From: CBDUUP01 sp965370435
Lineage (GTDB): Bacteria > Chloroflexota > Anaerolineae > Anaerolineales > UBA11579
DNA length: 19,061 nucleotides
Direction of reading: 5' to 3'
Assembly (NCBI GenBank): GCA_965370435.1
Contig: CBDUUP010000035.1
Coordinates: 1-19,061 of the forward strand
Shown: in pieces, positions 6,368 to 13,141 of the stretch
Layout: each line of letters opens with the position of its first letter
Numbering within the stretch: the first letter of the stretch is position 1
Program-made: the position numbers and the translations under genes
The notes under the pieces: generated by a model
The model's input: only the letters and a program-made list of their open reading frames with translations
Told to the model about the DNA's origin: nothing
Databases searched by the model: none

Positions 6368-8773
6368 ATGAAGACCAAAACCCTTCTCGCCCTGCTCCTC
6401 CTGACTTTGGGGTTGTCGGCCTGCAATCTCCCCCAACCGGTGGACCCATCCGCCACACCACTCCCCTCACCGACCTTTGATCCCCTTTTCCCCACGCCTA
6501 CCCTCACCACCACCCCGCCCTCCACCGCGACCCCGTTGGCCCGCATCGAGAGCGGCGACAGGGCGCTCTTCAACGGGGACTGGGAACTCGCCTTGCAGGA
6601 ATACCAACTGGCTCTGGACTCCAACTACGATCCCGAAATCCAGACCGCCGCCATGTTGGGCATTGGTCGCACCCGCTACCTGTCCGGGGATTATTCCGGC
6701 GCCCTCGGCGACCTGCGCAACCTGGTGGACAATTATCCCTACGCCCCCCATCGCGCCCAGGCTTTCTTCCACCTGGCCCGAGTCTACGACGCTCTGGGGC
6801 AATACGCCCAGGCCGCCGATGCCTACGGCAACTACTGGTCGCTGCGCCCAGGCCTCATTGACGCCTACCTCTTCGAATGGCAGGCCGATTCCTATGCCGC
6901 CGCGGGGAGCTACCAAACCGCCCTGGACACCTACCAATTGGCCCTGGAAGCCCCCAGCTTAAGCAACGGTCTGGGAATCGAGATCAAGGTCGCCGGAATC
7001 TACGATACCGCCGGAGATTACGAAACCGCCATCGCCCTCTATGCCAATATCCGGGCCAACACCAACAACGATTACGTCAAAGCGCAGATGAACCTGCGCA
7101 TGGGGCAGGCCTATCTCAGCCTGGGCCAGCCGGAGGAGGCTTACACCCTCTTCCAGGACTCGGTCGCCAATTATCCCCTCTCCTACGATACTTACATCGG
7201 CCTGGTCATCCTGGTCGAGGCGGGAGTCCCGGTCAACGAATTGAGCCGCGGCCTGGTGGATTATTACGCCGGGCAGTACGCCGTCGCCATCGCCGCCTTC
7301 GACCGCTACCTGCAAGCCTATCCTGACGACCCCACCGCCCTGTTCTATCGCGGTCTCAGCTTCCTCTCCTTGAGCGAAGCCGAACAAGCCATCATCAGTT
7401 GGGACAAGATCATCGAACTGCACCCCCAGGACCGCTTCTGGGATGACGCCCACGACGAGAAAGCCTATGCCCAATGGGCCTATCTGGACGAATACAATCT
7501 CGCCACCGACACCCTCCTGAGCTTCGTGGCCCGCGCTCCCGGCCACCCGAGCGCGGCGGAGTACCTCTCCTACGCGGCCCGCATCGCCGAGCGGGGAGGC
7601 TATCTCACCCAATCGGCCGAACTCTGGGAACGGGTGGCGAACGAGTATCCCGCCTCCGGGTTGGGCTATCGCTCCCTCTTCCTGAGCGGCATCTCCCGCT
7701 ATCGCATCGAAGACTACGGCGGAGCGCTGGTCAGTTTCCAATCCTCTATGGAATTCGCTGCCACCAGCGGAGATCAGGCCGCCCTATATCTCTGGATGGG
7801 GAAGTGCCACCAGGCTCTGGGGAACGCCGAGGCGGCTCGCCAATCCTGGGACCAGGCCACCGCCGCCGACCCGACCGGATATTACAGCGAGCGCGCTCGC
7901 GACCTGCTCCTGGACCGCCCGGCCTTCACGCCGCCCCAAGTCTACGACCTGGCTTTCGACCAGGCCGCCGAACGCGCCGATGCCGAGACCTGGCTGCGGA
8001 CCACCTTCGCCATCTCCGCCGAGGTTGGTCTCTCCGACCCCGGATCATTGCGCAACGATGTTCGCTTCCAACGCGGCGACGAACTTTGGGCGCTGGGGCA
8101 ATACGGCGAGGCCCGCACCGAATTCGAAAGCCTGCGCCTATCCGTCCAACACGACCCCGCCGACACTTTCCGCTTGGCGGGATACTTGCACGAACTCGGC
8201 CTCTACCGCCCGGCTATCTTCGCGGCTCGCGGGGTTCTCAACCTGGCCGGGATGGACGACGCCGGGACCCTTAGCGCTCCCATTTATTTCAATCACATCC
8301 GTTTTGGGATCTATTATGGCGACCTGATTCTCCCCGCGGCCCAGGCGTATGGCCTGCATCCCCTGTTCATCTTCAGCGTGGTGCGCCAGGAAAGCCTCTT
8401 TGAGGGCTTCATCACCTCCACCGCCGCAGCCCGCGGCCTGATGCAGATCATCCCCAGCACGGGCCAATCCATCGCCGACCGCTCCGGTTGGCCGCCCAAC
8501 TACACCAGCGACGACCTCTACCGCCCCCTGGTCAGCGTCACTTTCGGGACCGACTACCTCTCCCGCCAGCACGACACCTTCGACGGCGACCCCTCCGCCG
8601 CCCTGGCCGCCTACAACGGCGGCCCCGGCAATTCCAATATCTGGTGGAACCTGGCGGACGGCGACCCCGACCTCTTCCTGGAGATCATCCGCTTCGGCGA
8701 GACCCGCCGCTACGTCCGCGGCGTTTACGAGATCTTCGCTATTTACCGCCGGATCTATGACCGGACGCCGTAA
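6368..8773 (+). CDS. TPR-containing lytic murein transglycosylase (SLT domain) lipoprotein
   Basis: An 801-residue exported lipoprotein predicted to cleave peptidoglycan glycan strands, with a 1,6-anhydro product in the Slt family. The signal segment ends in lipobox L-S-A-C (cysteine 19), followed by a Pro/Thr-rich linker. Residues ~60-520 are helical tetratricopeptide-like repeats (for example GDYSGALGDL, GQYAQAADAY, GDYETAIALY, GNAEAARQSW). The C-terminal ~140 residues are an SLT domain: SVVRQES with catalytic glutamate E675, ARGLMQI, and AAYNGGPGN. The architecture resembles Slt70, whose helical ring precedes the catalytic domain, here membrane-anchored. The start is ATG 6368; a TTG at 6365 would add one residue. 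It is divergent from mtnA and appears monocistronic. In an organism whose envelope may be simple, it may act in wall turnover or division; that is inference. Confidence 0.92.
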   Translation: MKTKTLLALLLLTLGLSACNLPQPVDPSATPLPSPTFDPLFPTPTLTTTPPSTATPLARIESGDRALFNGDWELALQEYQLALDSNYDPEIQTAAMLGIGRTRYLSGDYSGALGDLRNLVDNYPYAPHRAQAFFHLARVYDALGQYAQAADAYGNYWSLRPGLIDAYLFEWQADSYAAAGSYQTALDTYQLALEAPSLSNGLGIEIKVAGIYDTAGDYETAIALYANIRANTNNDYVKAQMNLRMGQAYLSLGQPEEAYTLFQDSVANYPLSYDTYIGLVILVEAGVPVNELSRGLVDYYAGQYAVAIAAFDRYLQAYPDDPTALFYRGLSFLSLSEAEQAIISWDKIIELHPQDRFWDDAHDEKAYAQWAYLDEYNLATDTLLSFVARAPGHPSAAEYLSYAARIAERGGYLTQSAELWERVANEYPASGLGYRSLFLSGISRYRIEDYGGALVSFQSSMEFAATSGDQAALYLWMGKCHQALGNAEAARQSWDQATAADPTGYYSERARDLLLDRPAFTPPQVYDLAFDQAAERADAETWLRTTFAISAEVGLSDPGSLRNDVRFQRGDELWALGQYGEARTEFESLRLSVQHDPADTFRLAGYLHELGLYRPAIFAARGVLNLAGMDDAGTLSAPIYFNHIRFGIYYGDLILPAAQAYGLHPLFIFSVVRQESLFEGFITSTAAARGLMQIIPSTGQSIADRSGWPPNYTSDDLYRPLVSVTFGTDYLSRQHDTFDGDPSAALAAYNGGPGNSNIWWNLADGDPDLFLEIIRFGETRRYVRGVYEIFAIYRRIYDRTP

Positions 8774-8854
8774 GATTCACATTTTTATATCAACACTCAG
8801 CTATTTGTGCAAAACGCGAATGGGGAAGCCGGATTTATTCTCAACCCCCAATCC

Positions 8855-8981
8855 TGTCATTCCGAGGCCGTAGGCCGAGGAATCCCTAGTACCATCACCT
8901 TTCAGAACCAAGGAAGGAAATAATCCCCGTGGTTTCAGGGATTCCTCGTCGAGCGGCTGCGCCGCCCTTCTCGGAATGACA
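8855..8981. repeat. 127-bp non-coding element with nested terminal inverted repeats (REP/MITE-like)
   Basis: Outer inverted repeats TGTCATTCCGAG (8855-8866) and CTCGGAATGACA (8970-8981) are perfect. Inner ones, CGAGGAATCCCT (8876-8887) and AGGGATTCCTCG (8937-8948), are also perfect. Between outer and inner arms lie small stems (GGCC-GTA-GGCC on the left, GCGGC-TGC-GCCGC on the right). The TGTCATTCCGAG...GAGGAAT wording resembles a repeat seen between genes in many bacterial genomes. It contains no open frame of note and lies 80 bases after the transglycosylase gene, where its RNA could fold into a long structure. The rest of the spacer 8774-9041 shows nothing else except the short patch at 9006. 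Confidence 0.82.
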
Positions 8982-9005
8982 CAATTTGGAAGTAATTCAA
9001 TGTGT

Positions 9006-9028
9006 CTGTATTTCTATTCTCTATCCTC
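9006..9028 (-). repeat. Short heptamer patch (AGAATAG family, reverse orientation)
   Basis: On the minus strand this reads as GGATAGA, GAATAGA, AATACAG, in the 7-base phase of the AGAATAG array at 11619-11688. It has only about three units and may be a remnant. Confidence 0.4.
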
Positions 9029-9041
9029 CCTTCACACACAA

Positions 9042-9069
9042 AAAGCCAGTGAGTGACCTCACTGGCTTT
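9042..9069 (-). terminator. Intrinsic terminator for the small-protein gene
   Basis: A perfect 12-bp stem (AAAGCCAGTGAG with CTCACTGGCTTT) and loop TGAC. On the minus strand the stem is followed by TTGTGTGTG after a run of T (CTTTTTG), 24 bases past the stop at 9094. It could also stop read-through from the plus strand. Confidence 0.88.
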
Positions 9070-9093
9070 CATAACAAAGTTAACTTCTAGCTG

Positions 9094-9294
9094 TTATTCG
9101 GGGTTCTTCTTCAAAACCGGCAGGCCGTTCTTGGTCTCGCTGACGAAATAACCATCGGGGACCGCGTCCAGAGCGTTTTCTTTCGCTTCTTTGGCGAAAT
9201 AGTACAAGTTCCGCGTCCCGCCGCTCTTGAGTTCGGTGACCTTTGCATGCAGAACGTAGGTCTTGCCTTTGGAATTGGTATGTGTATAAGCCAT
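9094..9294 (-). CDS. Conserved-looking 66-residue small protein
   Basis: A short basic protein, MAYTHTNSKGKTYVLHAKVT..., with YYFAKEAKENALDAVPDGY in the middle and GLPVLKKNPE at the end. It has no signal or membrane segment. The alternation of polar and hydrophobic residues suggests a small beta-rich fold. I have the impression that similar 60-70 residue proteins occur in other bacteria and archaea, but I cannot name a family or function. It is real on several grounds: a strong AGAGGAG 6 bases before the ATG, codon use like the neighbours, an intrinsic terminator just after the stop and a possible promoter about 100 bases upstream. It appears to be a stand-alone transcription unit. Confidence 0.85.
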   Translation of the reverse strand: MAYTHTNSKGKTYVLHAKVTELKSGGTRNLYYFAKEAKENALDAVPDGYFVSETKNGLPVLKKNPE

Positions 9295-9391
9295 GAGTAT
9301 CTCCTCTTTCTAGTGAGTTGGGTTAGCCGCAATGTTACCTGGGATGTTATCCGTTAAATTGATTGAATTTGTTCCCATTACATTCCCCTAT

Positions 9392-9420
9392 AGTATACCC
9401 ATCGAATCCAATTTGCGCAA
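9392..9420 (-). promoter_or_regulatory. Possible promoter of the small-protein gene
   Basis: On the minus strand TTGCGC (9420-9415), a 17-base spacer and TATACT (9397-9392). The -10 is good and the -35 weak. Transcription would start near 9385, giving a leader of about 90 bases. Confidence 0.45.
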
Positions 9421-9426
9421 TACGAA

Positions 9427-9449
9427 TTTACCCTCAATTACAGGGTAAA
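9427..9449 (-). terminator. Weak hairpin after the solute-binding protein gene
   Basis: An 8-bp stem, TTTACCCT and AGGGTAAA, with a 7-base loop, about 30 bases after the minus-strand stop at 9481. The following minus-strand sequence (TTCG) lacks a real T-tract, so this is only a candidate. Confidence 0.4.
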
Positions 9450-9480
9450 AAGTCCTCTCTCTCGTCATTCAATAGGGAAA

Positions 9481-11172
9481 TTATGGGCTGGGCGTAGCCG
9501 TCTCTTCTGAGGGGCCGCCGGTCACCAGGAACCAACTGGTGAAGGTGAGCAGCCTGTCGCTGGGGTCGAAGAGCGGCCCCATGCTCACCCCTTGCACCCG
9601 GGAATCCACCCCGTAAGTATAAACCGGATAGAACAACGGCAGGGAAGGTAACTCCCGGCTGAAATGCACCTGGAAGCTGCGGTAAAGGCGCTCCCGCTCC
9701 CGCAAATCCAGGGTGATGCGGGCCTGCTCCAGATATTCACTGGCACGGCGGTCGTCCCACATAGAATAATTCTGCCCGCCGGTGATCTGGGTCTGGTGCC
9801 AGAAGGGATAGGGATCGGGGTCGGGCGTGCGGGAGAGGTCCAGTTCCACCAGGGCGGCTTCATATTGGCGGGTATCCAGGTACTCTTCCACCAACTCCTC
9901 ATAAGAGGCGACTGCCACCAGATTAACTCTGACGCCGATTTCAGCCCAATCTCTCTTAGCGGCTTCGGCGATGGGTTCCAACGCCGACCCCTCCAGGTAA
10001 ACCATGTCAAATTCCAGTCGCTGCCCTTCATTAGTGCGCACCCGGCCCCCCTCGGCAGGCACTGTGTATCCGGCGCTCCGCAGCATTTCCTTGGCGGTTT
10101 CGGGGTCGTAAGCGTATTGTTCAACTCCATCATAATACGCCCAGGTTCCGGGGAAGATCGGGCTGTGGGCGGCGATAGCCTGTCCTCCCATGTCCTGGTC
10201 GATCATCCGCTGGCGGTTGAGACCCAAGAGAAGCGCCTGGCGAACAGTTTTATCCTGGAAGAAGGGCGTTCTGGCATTATCCAGATTCAGGAAGATCAAG
10301 CTCAACTGGGGCAGGCGGCCGGTGTGCAAATTGAGGTCCGGTTCCTGCATGGCTTCAGCCAAAACGTCGGGCGTGATGTGACTGATCCCATCAATCTCCC
10401 CTTCCCGGTAGGCTTCCAGCGCGCTGGCCGAATCGGGGAAGTAGAGGAACACCACCCGGTCAATGAGGGAACGTCCCTGGTGATAGTCTTCGAAAGCCGC
10501 CAGGTCCACACCGGTGATCTGGCCGTCTTCGACCAGCAATTGTTCAAAACGATAAGGGCCGCTGCCCACCGGGGCCAAATTGTAGGGCGCGTCGATGATC
10601 TCTTCTGGGGACATATCTCCCAGGAGATGTTCGGGGAGGATGCCAAAGGTCAGATAGTCCAAAAAGGGTGCGAACGGCTCGGAGAGGCGGAACTGCAATG
10701 TGAACTCATCAAAGGCCTCCACCTCAATATTCTCCCATAAGGTGCGCCAATCCGCCGGTAGCGGCAGGGCGGGGTCTTTCAATAATTCTAAAGTGAAAAG
10801 GAAGTCGTCGGTGGTCACCGGCTCGCCATCGTGCCAAACCGCATTTTGCCGGAGGTAAACATTGTACACCCGCCGGTCCAGCGATACCCCCCAGGTTTCC
10901 GCCAGGTCGGGCATGTGCAACCCCCGTGAGTCAGACTGGAACAGGCTGCTGAAAAGCAAGCGGTTCACATCCCGGTCAGCAGGGCTGTAGAAATCCAATA
11001 CTGGGTTCAGGCGGCTCATGGAACCGATCAACCCCTCGGTATAAATTCCGCCAGGGACCGCCTCAGGCAATTCGTCGGGGCCGACATCAGTTGGGCGGTC
11101 TACGAGCAGCAATACCCCAATCGCCCCCAATGCCAGCGCTACGATCAACAACTGCCAACGAAGCCTTTTCAT
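9481..11172 (-). CDS. ABC transporter family 5 solute-binding protein (peptide/nickel type)
   Basis: A 563-residue extracytoplasmic binding protein of the SBP_bac_5 (DppA/OppA/NikA) family. The N-terminal ~25 residues form one hydrophobic segment without a lipobox cysteine, so it is either an uncleaved membrane anchor or a signal peptide. The mature part begins GGIYTEGLIGSMSRLNPVLD and has the family blocks PDLAETW, VYLRQNAVWHDGEPVTTDDF, GSGPYRF, RQALLLGLNRQRMI, YDPETAKEMLRSAGY and the late SLPLFYP. The C-terminal tail is short and rich in Thr, Pro and Ser. A Shine-Dalgarno AAGGAG lies 10 bases upstream of the ATG. No permease or ATPase gene is near, which is unusual for this family. The gene lies downstream of secG but is separated from it by a strong terminator. 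The ligand cannot be inferred. Confidence 0.92.
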   Translation of the reverse strand: MKRLRWQLLIVALALGAIGVLLLVDRPTDVGPDELPEAVPGGIYTEGLIGSMSRLNPVLDFYSPADRDVNRLLFSSLFQSDSRGLHMPDLAETWGVSLDRRVYNVYLRQNAVWHDGEPVTTDDFLFTLELLKDPALPLPADWRTLWENIEVEAFDEFTLQFRLSEPFAPFLDYLTFGILPEHLLGDMSPEEIIDAPYNLAPVGSGPYRFEQLLVEDGQITGVDLAAFEDYHQGRSLIDRVVFLYFPDSASALEAYREGEIDGISHITPDVLAEAMQEPDLNLHTGRLPQLSLIFLNLDNARTPFFQDKTVRQALLLGLNRQRMIDQDMGGQAIAAHSPIFPGTWAYYDGVEQYAYDPETAKEMLRSAGYTVPAEGGRVRTNEGQRLEFDMVYLEGSALEPIAEAAKRDWAEIGVRVNLVAVASYEELVEEYLDTRQYEAALVELDLSRTPDPDPYPFWHQTQITGGQNYSMWDDRRASEYLEQARITLDLRERERLYRSFQVHFSRELPSLPLFYPVYTYGVDSRVQGVSMGPLFDPSDRLLTFTSWFLVTGGPSEETATPSP

Positions 11173-11193
11173 AGGTTTATGGCTCCTTGCAAC

Positions 11194-11253
11194 AAAAAAG
11201 AGCGCTCACCCGGCAGGTGAGAGGAGTAGAGAGTCCCACCACCAGAGGCGCTC
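11194..11253 (-). terminator. Intrinsic terminator between secG and the solute-binding protein gene
   Basis: On the minus strand GAGCGC (11253-11248) pairs with GCGCTC (11205-11200), directly followed by six T (11199-11194). The ~42 bases between can form further stems (GGTGGGA with TCTCACC, or CTCACC with GGTGAG). The alternative inner pairings give it the look of an attenuator, but no known leader motif is visible. Confidence 0.75.
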
Positions 11254-11269
11254 GCCCTTCGGGGAACGG

Positions 11270-11500
11270 TTATTTCAGATACCAGACCGTGAGTCCCGCC
11301 AGGAAAAAGAACAGGATACTTAGTAGAACGGTCATCCGAAAGAGCGTTTTTTCGATGCCGCGCCGGGCAGTGAATATCCCGCCCGTATCGCCGCCGGTGA
11401 GTCCGCCCAGACCAGCGCCTTTGCTCTGCAAAACCACAAAGACGATCAAGGTAATTGAGGTTATAATCAAGCCAATATTGAGTATTGATCCAAAATCCAC
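11270..11500 (-). CDS. secG: Preprotein translocase subunit SecG
   Basis: A 76-residue integral membrane protein, the small accessory subunit of the SecYEG channel that aids protein export. It has two hydrophobic helices (about residues 5-24 and 52-74) joined by the family loop V-V-L-Q-S-K-G-A-G-L-G-G followed by GGDTGGIFTARRG. Length is normal for SecG. The GTG at 11500 (reading M-D-F-G-S-I-L) is chosen because GGAGG (11509-11513) sits 8 bases upstream. An ATG at 11563 would add 21 residues unlike the family and lies between the promoter and that ribosome site. It is preceded by a near-consensus promoter and followed by a strong terminator, so it is probably transcribed alone. Confidence 0.93.
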   Translation of the reverse strand: MDFGSILNIGLIITSITLIVFVVLQSKGAGLGGLTGGDTGGIFTARRGIEKTLFRMTVLLSILFFFLAGLTVWYLK

Positions 11501-11549
11501 TGCACAAGCCTCCAAACAATCTATTTGTTGCCTTATCACAGGCAGGCGG

Positions 11550-11579
11550 ATTATACCTTTCATCGCCCGATTCCGTCAA
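11550..11579 (-). promoter_or_regulatory. Sigma70-type promoter for secG
   Basis: On the minus strand TTGACG (11579-11574), an 18-base spacer and a perfect TATAAT (11555-11550). Transcription would start near 11543, about 43 bases before the secG GTG. Confidence 0.8.
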
Positions 11580-11618
11580 CTGGCAAAAGCAACCTTTAGA
11601 TTAGGGATTTGTGAGTGA

Positions 11619-11688
11619 CGATAAGAAAGCAGAGAATAGATAGTAGAGAATGGAGATTGGAGAATAGAAAATAGATACTTGAGAATCA
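11619..11688 (+). repeat. Heptamer tandem array, consensus AGAATAG
   Basis: Ten consecutive 7-base units: CGATAAG, AAAGCAG, AGAATAG, ATAGTAG, AGAATGG, AGATTGG, AGAATAG, AAAATAG, ATACTTG, AGAATCA. The period is exactly seven throughout while the bases drift. Related units in reverse orientation occur 65 bases further on (11754-11788). Confidence 0.8.
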
Positions 11689-11753
11689 AGATTTTTCTCC
11701 GTAAAGTCTTTGCATTCATACTTCTTAGCGCTACCCTGTCATCCCACAAATAA

Positions 11754-11788
11754 CGATTAACTATTCACCAATATCTAATCTCCACTCA
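11754..11788 (-). repeat. Inverted partner of the AGAATAG heptamer array
   Basis: On the minus strand, from 11788 down: TGAGTGG, AGATTAG, ATATTGG, TGAATAG, TTAATCG. Five units in the same 7-base phase and consensus as the array at 11619-11688 but on the other strand. It ends 5 bases before the ATG of the PHP gene and occupies the place where that gene's core promoter or leader must lie. The 65 bases between the two arrays show no gene. Confidence 0.65.
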
Positions 11789-11793
11789 CCCCC

Positions 11794-12858
11794 ATGAAAG
11801 AACTCCTCATCAACCTCCACATGCACACGCCCTACTCGGACGGGTACGGCTCCCACGGCGAGATCGCCCAGGCAGCCCTGCAAGCCGGGCTGGACGCCGT
11901 CATCGTCACCGACCATAACGTGTTGGTCCACGGCCCCCAGGGCTACTACCAGGACGGAGACCGGCGGGTCTTGATGCTCATCGGCGAGGAAGTCCACGAC
12001 CAGATACGTGAACCCCAGAAAAACCACCTCCTCATTCTGGGCGCAGAGCAGGAGATGGCGACCCTGGCTGGTGACACCCGGCGTCTGCTAGAAAGCGTCC
12101 AGCAAGCGGAGGGGTTGGCGTTTTTTGCGCACCCCCTAGACCCTGAAGCCCCCGCCTTCGACCAATCCGACCTCTCCTGGGTAGACTGGGACCTTGATGG
12201 GTACACAGGCATCGAACTTTGGAACGCTATGTCGGAGTTCAAATCGCTGCTCAAGAGCAAACTCCACGCCCTCTGGTTCGCCTTCAATCCAAAACGGGTG
12301 GCCCGGGGGCCATTCCCAGAAATACTGGCGAGGTGGGATCAACTGCTCTCTGAAGGGCGGCGGGTGGTCGCCATTGGCGGCACGGATGCCCACGCCCTCC
12401 CGGTCAGCCTGGGGCCATTGAAGCGTATCATCTTCCCCTACCCTTTCCACTTTTCCACGGTCAACACCCACGCCTTGACCCCCCGTCCGCTCAGCGGCGA
12501 CCTGGCCGCCGACCGGGGCCTGATCCTCAATGCTCTGCGCCAGGGCCACGTCTTCATCGGCTACGATCTTCCCGCCCCCACCCGCGGCTTCCGCTTCACC
12601 GCCCACGACAAGGACGGCGTTCACCTCATGGGCGAGGAGGTCTCCGCCCGGAGCGGCGTCACCCTGCAGATCCGCCTGCCCCAGCGTACCGAATGCATCC
12701 TACTCAAAGACGGCCAGCCGGTCAAAACCTGGACCAACCGCGACACCTGCACCCACATCACCAATGAGATCGGCGTTTACAGGGTGGAGGTGTATATCCA
12801 TTATTTGGGCAAGCGGAGGGGGTGGATATTCAGCAATCCGATTTACGTGCGGGAGTGA
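11794..12858 (+). CDS. PHP-domain metal-dependent phosphoesterase
   Basis: A 354-residue soluble protein with a polymerase-and-histidinol-phosphatase (PHP) domain. Metal ligands are visible: NLHMHTPYSDG (H9, H11, D16), VTDHN (D40, H41), G-E-E-V (E65), H78, FAHP and GGTDAH with D198 and H200. These are the expected set for a trinuclear metal site hydrolysing phosphoesters. The last ~90 residues, after GHVFIGYD, form a beta-sandwich-like tail (GVTLQIRLPQRTECILLKDG) seen in other PHP proteins of this size. The substrate is unknown; relatives include nucleotide and sugar phosphatases, and none of the polymerase or histidinol-phosphatase context genes are nearby. There is no Shine-Dalgarno before the ATG, and the preceding bases belong to a repeat array. 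It appears to be a single-gene unit. Confidence 0.88.
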   Translation: MKELLINLHMHTPYSDGYGSHGEIAQAALQAGLDAVIVTDHNVLVHGPQGYYQDGDRRVLMLIGEEVHDQIREPQKNHLLILGAEQEMATLAGDTRRLLESVQQAEGLAFFAHPLDPEAPAFDQSDLSWVDWDLDGYTGIELWNAMSEFKSLLKSKLHALWFAFNPKRVARGPFPEILARWDQLLSEGRRVVAIGGTDAHALPVSLGPLKRIIFPYPFHFSTVNTHALTPRPLSGDLAADRGLILNALRQGHVFIGYDLPAPTRGFRFTAHDKDGVHLMGEEVSARSGVTLQIRLPQRTECILLKDGQPVKTWTNRDTCTHITNEIGVYRVEVYIHYLGKRRGWIFSNPIYVRE

Positions 12859-12902
12859 GAAGGAGTATATTTCAGTTTTGGGGTGTTTGGCGACCAATTT
12901 CG

Positions 12903-13012
12903 CAGCGACTCAAGTCGCTCCAACGTTTGCAAAGTCGGCCTTCGCCGACTAAAAGAGGTATTAGTCCGCCGAAGGGCGGACTTCGTAGTTGTTGGTGCGA
13001 CTTCAGTCGCTG
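12903..13012. repeat. 110-bp palindromic four-hairpin element (MITE/BIME-like)
   Basis: The ends, 12903-12924 and 12991-13012, are 22-base inverted repeats differing at two positions; each arm is itself a small hairpin (GCGACT-CA-AGTCGC and GCGACT-TC-AGTCGC). Inside are two more perfect hairpins: AGTCGGC-CTTC-GCCGACT (12933-12950) and AGTCCGCC-GAAG-GGCGGACT (12963-12982), which resemble each other inverted. The whole is nearly symmetric about its centre and non-coding. It sits 45 bases after the PHP gene stop and before the promoter of the next gene. Similar AGTCGC/GCGACT repeats are known between genes in other bacteria; identity with any named family is not shown. Confidence 0.85.
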
Positions 13013-13071
13013 TATCATACCAAACTCGCCTCCAAACCGATATGCACCCATTAGAAAAGAACGGTGGGTGG

Positions 13072-13101
13072 TGGACAGTATTCAATCTATTATGCTAAAA
13101 T
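13072..13101 (+). promoter_or_regulatory. Promoter for the tandem-domain lipoprotein gene
   Basis: TGGACA (13072-13077), an 18-base spacer and TAAAAT (13096-13101), with an extended -10 TG at 13093-13094. Transcription would start near 13108, giving a leader of about 34 bases that contains the Shine-Dalgarno GAGGTG. Confidence 0.65.
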
Positions 13102-13141
13102 ACCTATGCAGATAAAATAACTCTATTATTCGAGGTGAATG

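Noticed and set aside
7474..8274. Open frame of 266 residues inside the transglycosylase gene
   Set aside because: An Arg/Pro-rich out-of-frame shadow of a gene with clear TPR and SLT motifs.
11194..11253. T-box leader or tRNA between secG and the binding-protein gene
   Set aside because: GGTGG-GGGAC resembles the T-box core but the full antiterminator motif and specifier stem are missing, and no T-arm GTTCGAATC is present; a plain terminator explains it.
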